Assembly (NCBI GenBank): GCA_945946665.1
Contig: CAMEWO010000008.1
Span: forward strand, 1 to 64,000
Origin: an uncultured Eubacterium sp.
GTDB taxonomy: Bacteria; Bacillota; Clostridia; Lachnospirales; Lachnospiraceae
DNA: 64,000 nt
Direction: 5' to 3'
Shown: positions 1 through 9,031 of the stretch, in pieces
How the letters are laid out: every line of letters begins with the position of its first letter
Numbering within the stretch: the stretch's first letter is position 1
Translations under genes and position numbers: made by a program
Notes under the pieces: model-generated
Told to the model about the DNA's origin: nothing
Databases searched by the model: none
What the model saw: the letters and a program-made list of their open reading frames with translations, nothing else

Positions 1-58
1 ACAGGATGACATATATCGGATGAAGATACTTTGGTATGAAGTTTTGAAGGAATCATGA
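1..58 (+). CDS. 3' end of an unidentified gene (partial)
   Basis: The frame is open from the left edge (first whole codon at base 2) to TGA at 56-58, giving 18 residues ending WYEVLKES. A terminator hairpin starts 15 bases later, which supports this being a real gene end. The fragment is too short to identify. Confidence 0.45.
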   Translation, partial: QDDIYRMKILWYEVLKES

Positions 59-72
59 TATTTTATTTAAAG

Positions 73-106
73 AGGACAAAGCTTTTTGCTTTGTCCTTAT
101 TGTTTT
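73..106 (+). terminator. Rho-independent terminator
   Basis: A perfect stem AGGACAAAGC / GCTTTGTCCT (73-82 with 88-97) encloses a loop of five T and is followed by a T-rich tract. It separates the partial left-edge gene from the acyltransferase gene. Confidence 0.85.
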
Positions 107-158
107 ATTGTGAAATAAATTGTAGAATAACATTTAGAGTTTTACTGGGGGTATTGAT

Positions 159-1556
159 ATGGTTTTTTCTAGTTTAGAGTTTTTATTTTGGTTCTTACCG
201 GCATTTTTGCTGTTATATTATATTGCTTCAGACAGGTATAAGAATTATGTGTTATTATTTGCAAGTTTATTTTTCTATGCATATGGTGAACCATTATATT
301 TATTGTTGATGATTTTTTCGATTGTGGTTAATTATGGTCTTTCCCATGTAATGATTAATAAGGACACAGGGGAAGCTTCAAAATTTATTCTTGCAATATC
401 GCTTGTAATAGATTTTGGTATTCTTTTTGTATTTAAATATTTCAATTTCTTTGTGTCAAATATTAATAACTGTTTTGGATATGCATTTATTCCTCTTCTT
501 AATCTGACACTTCCTTTGGGAATAAGCTTTTATACATTTCAGATTTCTTCATATATGGTTGATATATATAGAGGGAAATACGATGTTGAGAAGAACATTA
601 TAAAATTTGCTACATATGTTTCAATGTTTCCTCAGCTTATTGCTGGTCCAATAGTAAGTTTCGATGAAGTAAAGAATGATCTGGACAATAAAAAGATTAA
701 CCTTGCATCTATTGAGAAGGGTCTTGAGATATTTATAATTGGTCTTGTATACAAGGTATTGCTTGCTAATAATATTTCTTCCCTTTGGAACGATGTTAAT
801 ACCATGGGACCTTACGGAATTAATGCAGGAACTGCGTGGCTTGGTTCATGGGGATTTTCTATGCAGCTCTATTTTGATTTTTTTGGTTATTCCTTAATGG
901 CAATAGGGCTTGGAAAGGCAATGGGATTTAATCTTCCAAAGAATTTTAATAATCCTTATATGGCTGTTTCTTTGACAGATTTCTGGAGAAGATGGCATAT
1001 TACACTAAGCAGATGGTTTAAGAATTATGTATATATTCCTTTGGGAGGAAACCGCTGCTCAAAAATTCGACATATATTTAATCTATTGGTTGTGTGGTTA
1101 TTGACAGGATTATGGCATGGTGCAGACTGGAATTTTGTGTTATGGGGACTATTTACATGTATTGTGTTGATTCTTGAAAAATTTTTCCTTCATAAATTTC
1201 TTGATAAGAGCAGGATATTAGGTCATATTTATATGCTTATTCTTATTCCTGTTTTCTGGACAATATTTAATATAAGTGATTTAAATGTCCTTGTGTTGTA
1301 TTTAAAGCGTATGTTTTTTATTCCTCTGGATGGGTTTGTTGCTGCCAATACAATGACAACATTTATTCACCTGATTAAAAGATACTGGTGCCTGCTTTTG
1401 ATATGTATTGTATGTGCAACCCCTATTCCTTTTAAGTTATTTGCAAAGAAACATAAATCAATTATTTGTAAGATAATTCTGTTTGTGTTATTCTGGCTAT
1501 GCGTTTATGAATTAGTGTTTGGTAGTAATAATCCATTTTTATATTTCAGATTTTAA
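159..1556 (+). CDS. MBOAT family membrane-bound O-acyltransferase (AlgI/DltB-like)
   Basis: A 465-residue polytopic membrane protein with many hydrophobic segments. Two MBOAT hallmarks are visible: the WRRWHITLSRW block at residues 276-286, and the invariant catalytic-type histidine in GLWHGADW (His320). Family members move acyl groups, usually acetyl, across the membrane onto extracellular polysaccharide or teichoic acid, working with an SGNH-type partner. Two such partners follow directly (starts 1577 and 2651), so a surface polymer acetylation unit is likely. The start has a GGGGG ribosome site nine bases upstream. The acceptor polymer cannot be read from the sequence. It is closer in length and motifs to AlgI than to short DltB. 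Confidence 0.9.
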   Translation: MVFSSLEFLFWFLPAFLLLYYIASDRYKNYVLLFASLFFYAYGEPLYLLLMIFSIVVNYGLSHVMINKDTGEASKFILAISLVIDFGILFVFKYFNFFVSNINNCFGYAFIPLLNLTLPLGISFYTFQISSYMVDIYRGKYDVEKNIIKFATYVSMFPQLIAGPIVSFDEVKNDLDNKKINLASIEKGLEIFIIGLVYKVLLANNISSLWNDVNTMGPYGINAGTAWLGSWGFSMQLYFDFFGYSLMAIGLGKAMGFNLPKNFNNPYMAVSLTDFWRRWHITLSRWFKNYVYIPLGGNRCSKIRHIFNLLVVWLLTGLWHGADWNFVLWGLFTCIVLILEKFFLHKFLDKSRILGHIYMLILIPVFWTIFNISDLNVLVLYLKRMFFIPLDGFVAANTMTTFIHLIKRYWCLLLICIVCATPIPFKLFAKKHKSIICKIILFVLFWLCVYELVFGSNNPFLYFRF

Positions 1557-1576
1557 GTATATTATAAGGAGAAATA

Positions 1577-2617
1577 ATGAGAAATTTCAGAAGATTTTTT
1601 AAAGAATGTCCTTTATCAGCCTTTTTGGTAATCTCATTTATTGTGCTGAATATTATAGGTTTTGCTGGAATATTTACAGGAGTTCTTGATGATAATATTT
1701 CAATGACTCATCCAGTAATTGCATCAGTTTTTGAGTATAATTCTAAGAAAGAAGATGAAGGAAAATATGTATATAATGAAGTGCCAATAAAACCACTTGA
1801 TACATTTGAAGAACCTACTGAAAAAACAACTGATACAGACAATGATGTAACGGAAACATCAGAAGAGAATACAGTGGGGAATGACCAACAGGGTAATATA
1901 AAAGAGACAGTAGATAGACAAACTGTTTCTGCAGATTACGGCAAAGTAGAGTATATTGCCAGAAGTTCTCAACCTCCAAGAAGTGGATATTATAATGAAG
2001 TTAATGTAAGAGCGTTGTCAACAGAGTATAATTACCAGACTGTAGATAAGGACTTTTTTTCCAATTCACTTTTTATCGGTGATTCAAGAATAGAAGGATT
2101 ATGCAGGTATGGCGGAATCGATACAGCCTCCTTCTGCTTTAAGGAAGGAGTTACAGTGTGGGATATTGAGGATGCAGAGATGCTTGATGAGAATTTTAAT
2201 AAAACAACACTTGCCAGCACTCTTTCAAATGATAGGTTTGATTATATTTACATAATGATTGGAATCAATGAACTGGGAAAAGGAACTCCCACATCCTTTG
2301 CCAACCAATACAGAGAAGTGTTACAGTATATTAAACAGTATCAGCCATCAGCAATATTTGTTGTAATGGGAATAATGAATGTTACAGGAGAATACTCTGA
2401 TAGCAATGATGTGTTCAATAATGATAATATTAATGCCAGAAATGTTTCAATCTCATATCTGACAAATGGAGTTAATGCATTTTATCTCGATGTAAATGAT
2501 TCTGTTTCAGAAAATGGTGGAATGATAGAATCTTACTCATGGGATGGAATTCATCTTAAAGCAGAGTATTATCCATTATGGTCTGAATATCTGTACAGTC
2601 ATGCAATTGTAAAATAG
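1577..2617 (+). CDS. membrane-anchored SGNH/GDSL-type hydrolase, probable partner of the MBOAT acyltransferase
   Basis: 346 residues. A short basic N-terminus is followed by one membrane segment (about 13-36), then a Thr/Glu-rich spacer (70-115) and a C-terminal SGNH domain. Visible blocks are IGDSR with nucleophile-type Ser170, GINE (Asn231) and WDGIH with Asp323/His326. Block III reads GINE where many members have GxND. It lies 20 bases after the MBOAT gene with a good AAGGAG site. Such proteins transfer or remove acyl groups on the outer face of the membrane. Which of the two acts here is unknown. Confidence 0.8.
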   Translation: MRNFRRFFKECPLSAFLVISFIVLNIIGFAGIFTGVLDDNISMTHPVIASVFEYNSKKEDEGKYVYNEVPIKPLDTFEEPTEKTTDTDNDVTETSEENTVGNDQQGNIKETVDRQTVSADYGKVEYIARSSQPPRSGYYNEVNVRALSTEYNYQTVDKDFFSNSLFIGDSRIEGLCRYGGIDTASFCFKEGVTVWDIEDAEMLDENFNKTTLASTLSNDRFDYIYIMIGINELGKGTPTSFANQYREVLQYIKQYQPSAIFVVMGIMNVTGEYSDSNDVFNNDNINARNVSISYLTNGVNAFYLDVNDSVSENGGMIESYSWDGIHLKAEYYPLWSEYLYSHAIVK

Positions 2618-2650
2618 TATGCTTTATGTATTATTTCGAAAGGAAGTATT

Positions 2651-3433
2651 ATGTCTGGAAATAAAAAGAGACAGCGAATACTGAAGCTATCCATGTTAGG
2701 GTTGGAGGCTCTGCTGTTAGCGGCCGTTATTATTGTGTCAGTTAGTGTTGTTAATAATATTAATTCAGTAAGAAATAATATTAATAATAAGAAAATAACT
2801 GAAAATCAGGCTAATGATAGTAGTAATGAAATTAACGAATCACATAGCGATGGCGGTAATGGAGGGAGCTCTGATAATAACGCTGCACCTCTTAGGGTAA
2901 ATGCAGCAGTTGTGTCTGCTGGAGCAGATACCAATGATTTAAACAGACATTACATATTTGTGGGGGATTCAAGATATGTTGGAATGAAAAAGTATTCCCA
3001 GTCAAATGATACATTTATCGCTAAGAATGGTGAAGGGTATGCTTTTCTGATAGAGAATCTTACTCTGATTCAAAACAGCGTTGATAAAGACAGTGTATTA
3101 ATAATTGGTCTTGGAGTCAATGATTATGCAAGAAATTATAAGAATTATATTCAGATAGTAAATGAACTGGCGATTTCACTTCAATGTCCTGTCTACTATA
3201 TGCTGATTAATCCGGTAGATGAAGAAAAGGAAATGCAATATGGATATACAGTGTTTAACGAGCAGATAGATAAGTATAATAAGCTGATGCAGGAAGGATT
3301 TGACAGCAGTGTAAGGATTATTGATACCAATTCATACCTTAAATCTTCTGGATTTAATACGGTAGATGGACTTCACTATGATGACAGTACATATAAAAAA
3401 ATATATGATTATATAAAATCTAATGTATTATAA
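2651..3433 (+). CDS. second membrane-anchored SGNH/GDSL-type protein
   Basis: 260 residues: basic N-terminus, membrane segment at about 15-36, an Asn/Ser/Gly-rich spacer, and a compact SGNH domain with VGDSR (Ser107), GLGVND (Asn157/Asp158) and DGLH (Asp239/His242). All four catalytic blocks look intact, more canonical than in the upstream paralogue. It sits 33 bases after that gene with a GAAAGGAAG site, so the three genes form one unit. The shared GDSR signature with the upstream copy suggests duplication and divergence. Confidence 0.78.
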   Translation: MSGNKKRQRILKLSMLGLEALLLAAVIIVSVSVVNNINSVRNNINNKKITENQANDSSNEINESHSDGGNGGSSDNNAAPLRVNAAVVSAGADTNDLNRHYIFVGDSRYVGMKKYSQSNDTFIAKNGEGYAFLIENLTLIQNSVDKDSVLIIGLGVNDYARNYKNYIQIVNELAISLQCPVYYMLINPVDEEKEMQYGYTVFNEQIDKYNKLMQEGFDSSVRIIDTNSYLKSSGFNTVDGLHYDDSTYKKIYDYIKSNVL

Positions 3434-3462
3434 TTGAAATAATACTTGTTTTTTGTTATAAT
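3434..3462 (+). promoter_or_regulatory. sigma-A promoter of cheV
   Basis: TTGAAA (3434-3439), 17-base spacer, TATAAT (3457-3462), about 40 bases before the cheV start and just after the preceding stop codon. Confidence 0.75.
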
Positions 3463-3501
3463 AGTACAAGATATTTAGTACGTGATTCGGAGGATAATAA
3501 T

Positions 3502-4398
3502 ATGGAAACTAATATACTCATGGAAAGTGGAACCAACGAACTTGAAGTACTCGAATTCATGGTTGGAGGAAATCATTACGGAATAAATGTTGCAAAGATT
3601 AAAGAGATTGTTCCTTATACGCCAATTACTCCTGTTCCTAATTCACATCCTAATGTTGAAGGCATATTTATGCCAAGAGATATTATAATTACAGTTGTTG
3701 ATCTTGCTAAGGTTATTAAAGCTGCACCTTCATCTGATGTAAGCAAGGATATGCTTATTATTACTAATTTTAATAAGCTGAATGTTGCTTTTCATGTTAA
3801 TTCTGTTGTTGGAATTCACAGGGTGTCATGGGCAGATATTATAACACCTGATGCAACAGTTAGTTCAGCAGATTCAGGAATTGCAACAGGTATTGTTAAG
3901 TACGATAATAACCTTATCGTTATTCTTGATTTTGAGAGAATTGTTTCAGACATCAGTCCTGAAACAGGTTTAAAGGTGTCAGATATAGCTGAACTGGAGG
4001 GTAGAGAAAAGGTTTCTTCTCATATTCTCATTGCTGAAGATTCACCTCTGCTTATGGCTTTAATATGTGATTCTCTTAAGAAATCAGGATATAGTAATGT
4101 TACAGAATGTCCTAATGGTCAGGTTGCATGGGATTATCTGTGTGATGTTAAGAATGGAAAGGCTCCGGATGATGTTAAGTGTATTATAACAGATATTGAG
4201 ATGCCTCTTATGGATGGTCACAGGTTAACGAAACTGGTTAAGTCTGATGAAAAACTTAAATCAATTCCTTTAATAATTTTCTCATCACTTATTAACGATC
4301 AGATGAGAGCAAAAGGCAAATCACTCGGTGCAGATGTACAGCTGTCAAAACCAGAGATTGGTTCACTTGTCAGTGAGATAGATAAATTATTAAGATAA
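3502..4398 (+). CDS. cheV: chemotaxis coupling protein CheV (CheW domain plus receiver)
   Basis: 298 residues. An N-terminal CheW-like domain (about 12-155; EFMVGGNHYGINVAKIKEI start block) is fused to a response-regulator receiver (about 173-298). Receiver residues are present: Glu179/Asp180, phospho-acceptor Asp231 in ITDIEMPLMDG, Ser261 and Lys283. CheV couples chemoreceptors to CheA and tunes adaptation by phosphorylation. It has its own sigma-A promoter and is closed by a terminator, so it is a single-gene unit away from any visible flagellar or che operon. It implies a motile or formerly motile organism. Confidence 0.95.
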   Translation: METNILMESGTNELEVLEFMVGGNHYGINVAKIKEIVPYTPITPVPNSHPNVEGIFMPRDIIITVVDLAKVIKAAPSSDVSKDMLIITNFNKLNVAFHVNSVVGIHRVSWADIITPDATVSSADSGIATGIVKYDNNLIVILDFERIVSDISPETGLKVSDIAELEGREKVSSHILIAEDSPLLMALICDSLKKSGYSNVTECPNGQVAWDYLCDVKNGKAPDDVKCIITDIEMPLMDGHRLTKLVKSDEKLKSIPLIIFSSLINDQMRAKGKSLGADVQLSKPEIGSLVSEIDKLLR

Positions 4399-4413
4399 TT
4401 AGTTTTTATTATG

Positions 4414-4448
4414 AAATCTGCTGCACAGTAGTGTAGCAGATTTTTTTT
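4414..4448 (+). terminator. Rho-independent terminator after cheV
   Basis: Stem AAATCTGCT-GCAC / GTGT-AGCAGATTT around an AGTA loop, followed by a run of T. The next start codon is only 12 bases beyond the T run. Confidence 0.85.
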
Positions 4449-4459
4449 CGGAGATTTTT

Positions 4460-4981
4460 ATGGAGAATATTGAATTTGACAATATAATAAGTGCTTATAA
4501 GAAAGCTGATATGGTTGTAATTGGACTTGGAAACCAGCTGTGTAAGAAAGCATTTGATAATGATAATAAGGATAAAAAGAGTATATTAGATTTTTATAAT
4601 AATATATTGGATAAGAAAAATTATTTTATTATAACTTCTCACCAGAATAATATTTTTGATGAATCAGATATTAATCAGAAAAGAATATGCAACCCGCTTA
4701 TTAATGATGAAATTAACCAAAAACAGTGGGATTTTTATAACAAGTGGCTTTCTGCATCTTTAAACAAGAATCTTCTTATTCTTGAAATTGGAGAAGATTT
4801 TAATCACCCTAATGTTTTTCGATGGCCTTTTGAAAAGGTTGTATTTATTAACCAGAAGGCTAAGATGTATAGAATTAGTGATTTGTTTTACCAGCTTCCG
4901 GCAGATATTGGAGACAGGGCGAAATCAGTAAAGATTAATGGAATGAGTTTTGTATGTGATTTAATGGATTATATTGTCTAA
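4460..4981 (+). CDS. small degenerate sirtuin (SIR2)-like protein
   Basis: 173 residues, about half the usual sirtuin length. The N-terminal DMVVIGLGNQL resembles the Rossmann GAG loop but has lost its second Gly-Ala. YFIITSHQNN sits where sirtuins have the T(Q/N)N substrate/NAD loop. LLILEIGEDFNHPNVFRWPFE resembles the late L-x-LG-x-G-x-N-x-P-x-I-x-(Y/R)-PF segment of bacterial SIR2-like proteins. No zinc-binding Cys quartet and no catalytic His-Gly are seen. The likeness is from memory of the family; deacetylase activity is doubtful. The start follows a GGAGA site directly behind the cheV terminator. Confidence 0.5.
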   Translation: MENIEFDNIISAYKKADMVVIGLGNQLCKKAFDNDNKDKKSILDFYNNILDKKNYFIITSHQNNIFDESDINQKRICNPLINDEINQKQWDFYNKWLSASLNKNLLILEIGEDFNHPNVFRWPFEKVVFINQKAKMYRISDLFYQLPADIGDRAKSVKINGMSFVCDLMDYIV

Positions 4982-5032
4982 TCCTTTTTGCTATGATACA
5001 ATTCTTTATATGTGATTATATGAGGTGACATT

Positions 5033-6702
<1,670 letters not shown>

Positions 6703-6706
<4 letters not shown>

Positions 6707-7308
6707 TAGCAATAATTGATTATGATGCAGGTAATTTAAAAAGTGTAGAGAAAGCTCTTAATTCACTGGGACATGAGACAGTTGTTTCAAGAGATTCCAG
6801 CGTTATACTGGAAGCTGATAAGGTGATTCTTCCAGGTGTTGGCTCATTTGGGGATGCGATGAATAATCTTGACCATTTTGGGCTTGTTGATACAATTAAG
6901 AAGGTAGCAGCAAGTAAAACTCCATTTCTTGGAATATGTCTAGGATTACAGCTGCTGTTTGAAAGAAGTGATGAAACTCCTGGTGCTGAAGGATTATCGA
7001 TTCTTCCGGGAGAGATTTTAAGGATTCCACCTTCAAATGACCTTAAAATTCCACATATGGGCTGGAATTCACTGAATATTAAGAATGGAGCAAAGCTTTT
7101 TAATGGTGTTCCCGACAATTCTTATGTATATTTTGTTCATTCGTATTACTTAAAAGCATCCGATGAGGATATTGTTGCTGCATCAACAGAATACTCAACT
7201 CATATCCATGCCTCAGTTGAGAAGGACAACGTGTTTGCGTGCCAGTTTCATCCGGAAAAAAGTAGTGATGTTGGTTTGCGTATCTTGAAGAATTTTGCTG
7301 ATTTGTAA
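6703..7308 (+). CDS. hisH: imidazole glycerol phosphate synthase, glutamine amidotransferase subunit HisH
   Basis: 201 residues, normal length. It hydrolyses glutamine and channels ammonia to HisF in histidine biosynthesis. The class I amidotransferase triad is visible: nucleophile Cys in GICLGLQLLFE, plus His and Glu in FHPEKSS near the C-terminus; the oxyanion-strand region GVGSFGDAM is also present. The start overlaps the previous stop by four bases (ATGA). hisF follows 20 bases later, giving the usual HisH-HisF pair, although the rest of the histidine operon is not nearby. Confidence 0.97.
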
Positions 7309-7327
7309 TTAAAGTGAGGAGATTGCT

Positions 7328-8089
7328 ATGTTTACAAAAAGAATTATTCCCTGTCTTGACTGTAAGAATGGAAGAGTAGTTAAAGGAACTAATTTTGTTG
7401 ATTTAAGAGATGCAGGTGATCCTGTGGAAGTGGCTTCAATGTACGATAAATCAGGCGCTGATGAACTTGTATTTCTCGATATCACTGCATCAAGTGACGG
7501 ACGCAATACAACGGTTGATCTTGTCCGTAAAGTAGCGGAAAAGGTTTTTATTCCCTTCACTGTTGGAGGTGGAATAAGAACTGTGGAGGATTTTAAAGTT
7601 CTGTTAAGAGAGGGAGCAGATAAGATATCTATTAACTCAGCAGCAATTATGAATCCTCAACTTATAAGTGAAGCTGCTGATAAATTTGGTAGCCAGTGTG
7701 TTGTTGTTGCTATTGATGCTAAGAGAAGAGACGATGGCGGATGGAGTATCTATAAGAATGGCGGAAGAGTTGACATGCACATGGACGCTGTGGAGTGGGC
7801 TATGAAAGCCGAAAAGCTGGGATGCGGAGAGATTCTACTCACCAGTATGGATTGTGACGGTACAAAGGCAGGTTACGACATTGAGCTGACAAGAACAATC
7901 GCAGAAAATGTATCAATTCCAGTTATAGCCTCAGGTGGAGCAGGGAATATGGAGCATTTTTATGATGCATTTACTGAAGGGAAAGCTGATGCAGCTTTAG
8001 CTGCTTCTTTATTTCACTATAAGGAACTTGAGATTATGAATCTTAAGAAATACCTTTCTGACAAAGGTATTTCCATGAGAATGATTTAA
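7328..8089 (+). CDS. hisF: imidazole glycerol phosphate synthase, cyclase subunit HisF
   Basis: 253 residues, standard length. A TIM-barrel cyclase that uses HisH-derived ammonia to convert PRFAR to imidazole glycerol phosphate and AICAR. Phosphate-binding loops FTVGGGIRT and ASGGAGN are present, as are the early catalytic Asp region ([10 protein letters not shown]) and AIDAKR. The GAGGAG site precedes the ATG. It forms one unit with hisH; the ung gene follows 14 bases on and is probably cotranscribed. Confidence 0.97.
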   Translation: MFTKRIIPCLDCKNGRVVKGTNFVDLRDAGDPVEVASMYDKSGADELVFLDITASSDGRNTTVDLVRKVAEKVFIPFTVGGGIRTVEDFKVLLREGADKISINSAAIMNPQLISEAADKFGSQCVVVAIDAKRRDDGGWSIYKNGGRVDMHMDAVEWAMKAEKLGCGEILLTSMDCDGTKAGYDIELTRTIAENVSIPVIASGGAGNMEHFYDAFTEGKADAALAASLFHYKELEIMNLKKYLSDKGISMRMI

Positions 8090-8102
8090 AAGAGGTTTCC
8101 AT

Positions 8103-8792
8103 ATGAGTATGATTGACAACGACTGGCTTACAGCCATAAGTGGTGAATTTAAAAAGGATTATTATAGAAAATTGTATGAATTTGTTAAGGATGAGTACAG
8201 TAAGACTGTTATTTATCCTCCGGCGGATGATATATTTAATGCTTTTCACTTTACGCCACTTAGTAAAGTTAAAGTGCTTATTCTGGGACAGGACCCATAT
8301 CATAACGAAAACCAGGCTCATGGATTATCTTTTTCTGTTCCTGAATCACAGAGAGATATACCGCCATCACTACAGAACATATACAAAGAACTTCAGTCTG
8401 ACTGTGGTTGTTATATTCCTGATAATGGGTATCTGAAGAAATGGGCTGATCAGGGAGTTTTGTTACTCAATACAGTTCTGACAGTCAGGGCTCATCAGGC
8501 AAATTCTCACCAGGGTAGAGGATGGGAACAGTTTACAGATGCTGTTATTCAGGCTGTTAATGCACAGGACAGACCGATAGTGTATATGCTTTGGGGTTCT
8601 CCAGCACAGAAGAAGATTCCAATGCTTACTAATCCTAAGCATCTTATTCTTAAAGCTCCACATCCAAGTCCTTTATCAGCTTATAGAGGTTTTTTCGGAT
8701 GTCATCATTTTAGTCAGGCAAATAAGTTTTTGTCAGATAATGGAATAGAGCCAATAGATTGGCAGATAGAAAATAAGTGGAAGATGAACTAA
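8103..8792 (+). CDS. ung: uracil-DNA glycosylase
   Basis: 229 residues, family-typical. It excises uracil from DNA in base-excision repair. The catalytic water-activating loop LGQDPYHNENQAHGLSFSV and the minor-groove/leucine loop HPSPLSAYRGFFGCHHF are intact. It begins 14 bases after hisF with a GAGG site. The transcription terminator overlaps its last codons. Confidence 0.98.
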   Translation: MSMIDNDWLTAISGEFKKDYYRKLYEFVKDEYSKTVIYPPADDIFNAFHFTPLSKVKVLILGQDPYHNENQAHGLSFSVPESQRDIPPSLQNIYKELQSDCGCYIPDNGYLKKWADQGVLLLNTVLTVRAHQANSHQGRGWEQFTDAVIQAVNAQDRPIVYMLWGSPAQKKIPMLTNPKHLILKAPHPSPLSAYRGFFGCHHFSQANKFLSDNGIEPIDWQIENKWKMN

Positions 8793-8810
8793 GTCATCCT
8801 CCACTTTTTT
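8775..8810 (+). terminator. Rho-independent terminator overlapping the ung stop codon
   Basis: AAGTGGAAGATGA (8775-8787) pairs with TCATCCTCCACTT (8794-8806), one G-U pair, followed by T. The left arm lies inside the last ung codons and the stop codon falls in the loop. Confidence 0.8.
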
Positions 8811-8842
8811 AATGTAATAATTTGTCTTATGTAACTAAAAAA

Positions 8843-8965
8843 CTATTTATCGTCGTCATCCTTTAGCTCATTACCAAGGACTCCTGAAACAGAAGCGACT
8901 ATACATACAGTAGCTATAATAGCAACAGAAACACCTATTATTGGTCCGATAAATAATAAAAACAT
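8843..8965 (-). CDS. 40-residue single-span membrane peptide, function unknown
   Basis: ATG at 8965 runs for 40 codons to TAG at 8843. The product starts MFLLFIGPIIG, stays hydrophobic to about residue 30, then has an acidic tail ending KDDDDK. An AGGTGA ribosome site lies 8 bases before the ATG, which supports translation. It sits 66 bases downstream of the large activase gene on the same strand, so it may be its distal cistron or have its own start. I do not recognise it. Too short for the usual gene-length cut-offs. Confidence 0.55.
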   Translation of the reverse strand: MFLLFIGPIIGVSVAIIATVCIVASVSGVLGNELKDDDDK

Positions 8966-9031
8966 ATATAATCACCTGCTTTCATGTTTTTCAAAATATA
9001 ACAAAAATCTACGTACATTATAAATCTTATT

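Noticed and set aside
8843-8865. DDDDK at the end of the small peptide as an enteropeptidase-type site
   Set aside because: A five-residue acidic tail is easily met by chance and such a protease has no role here.
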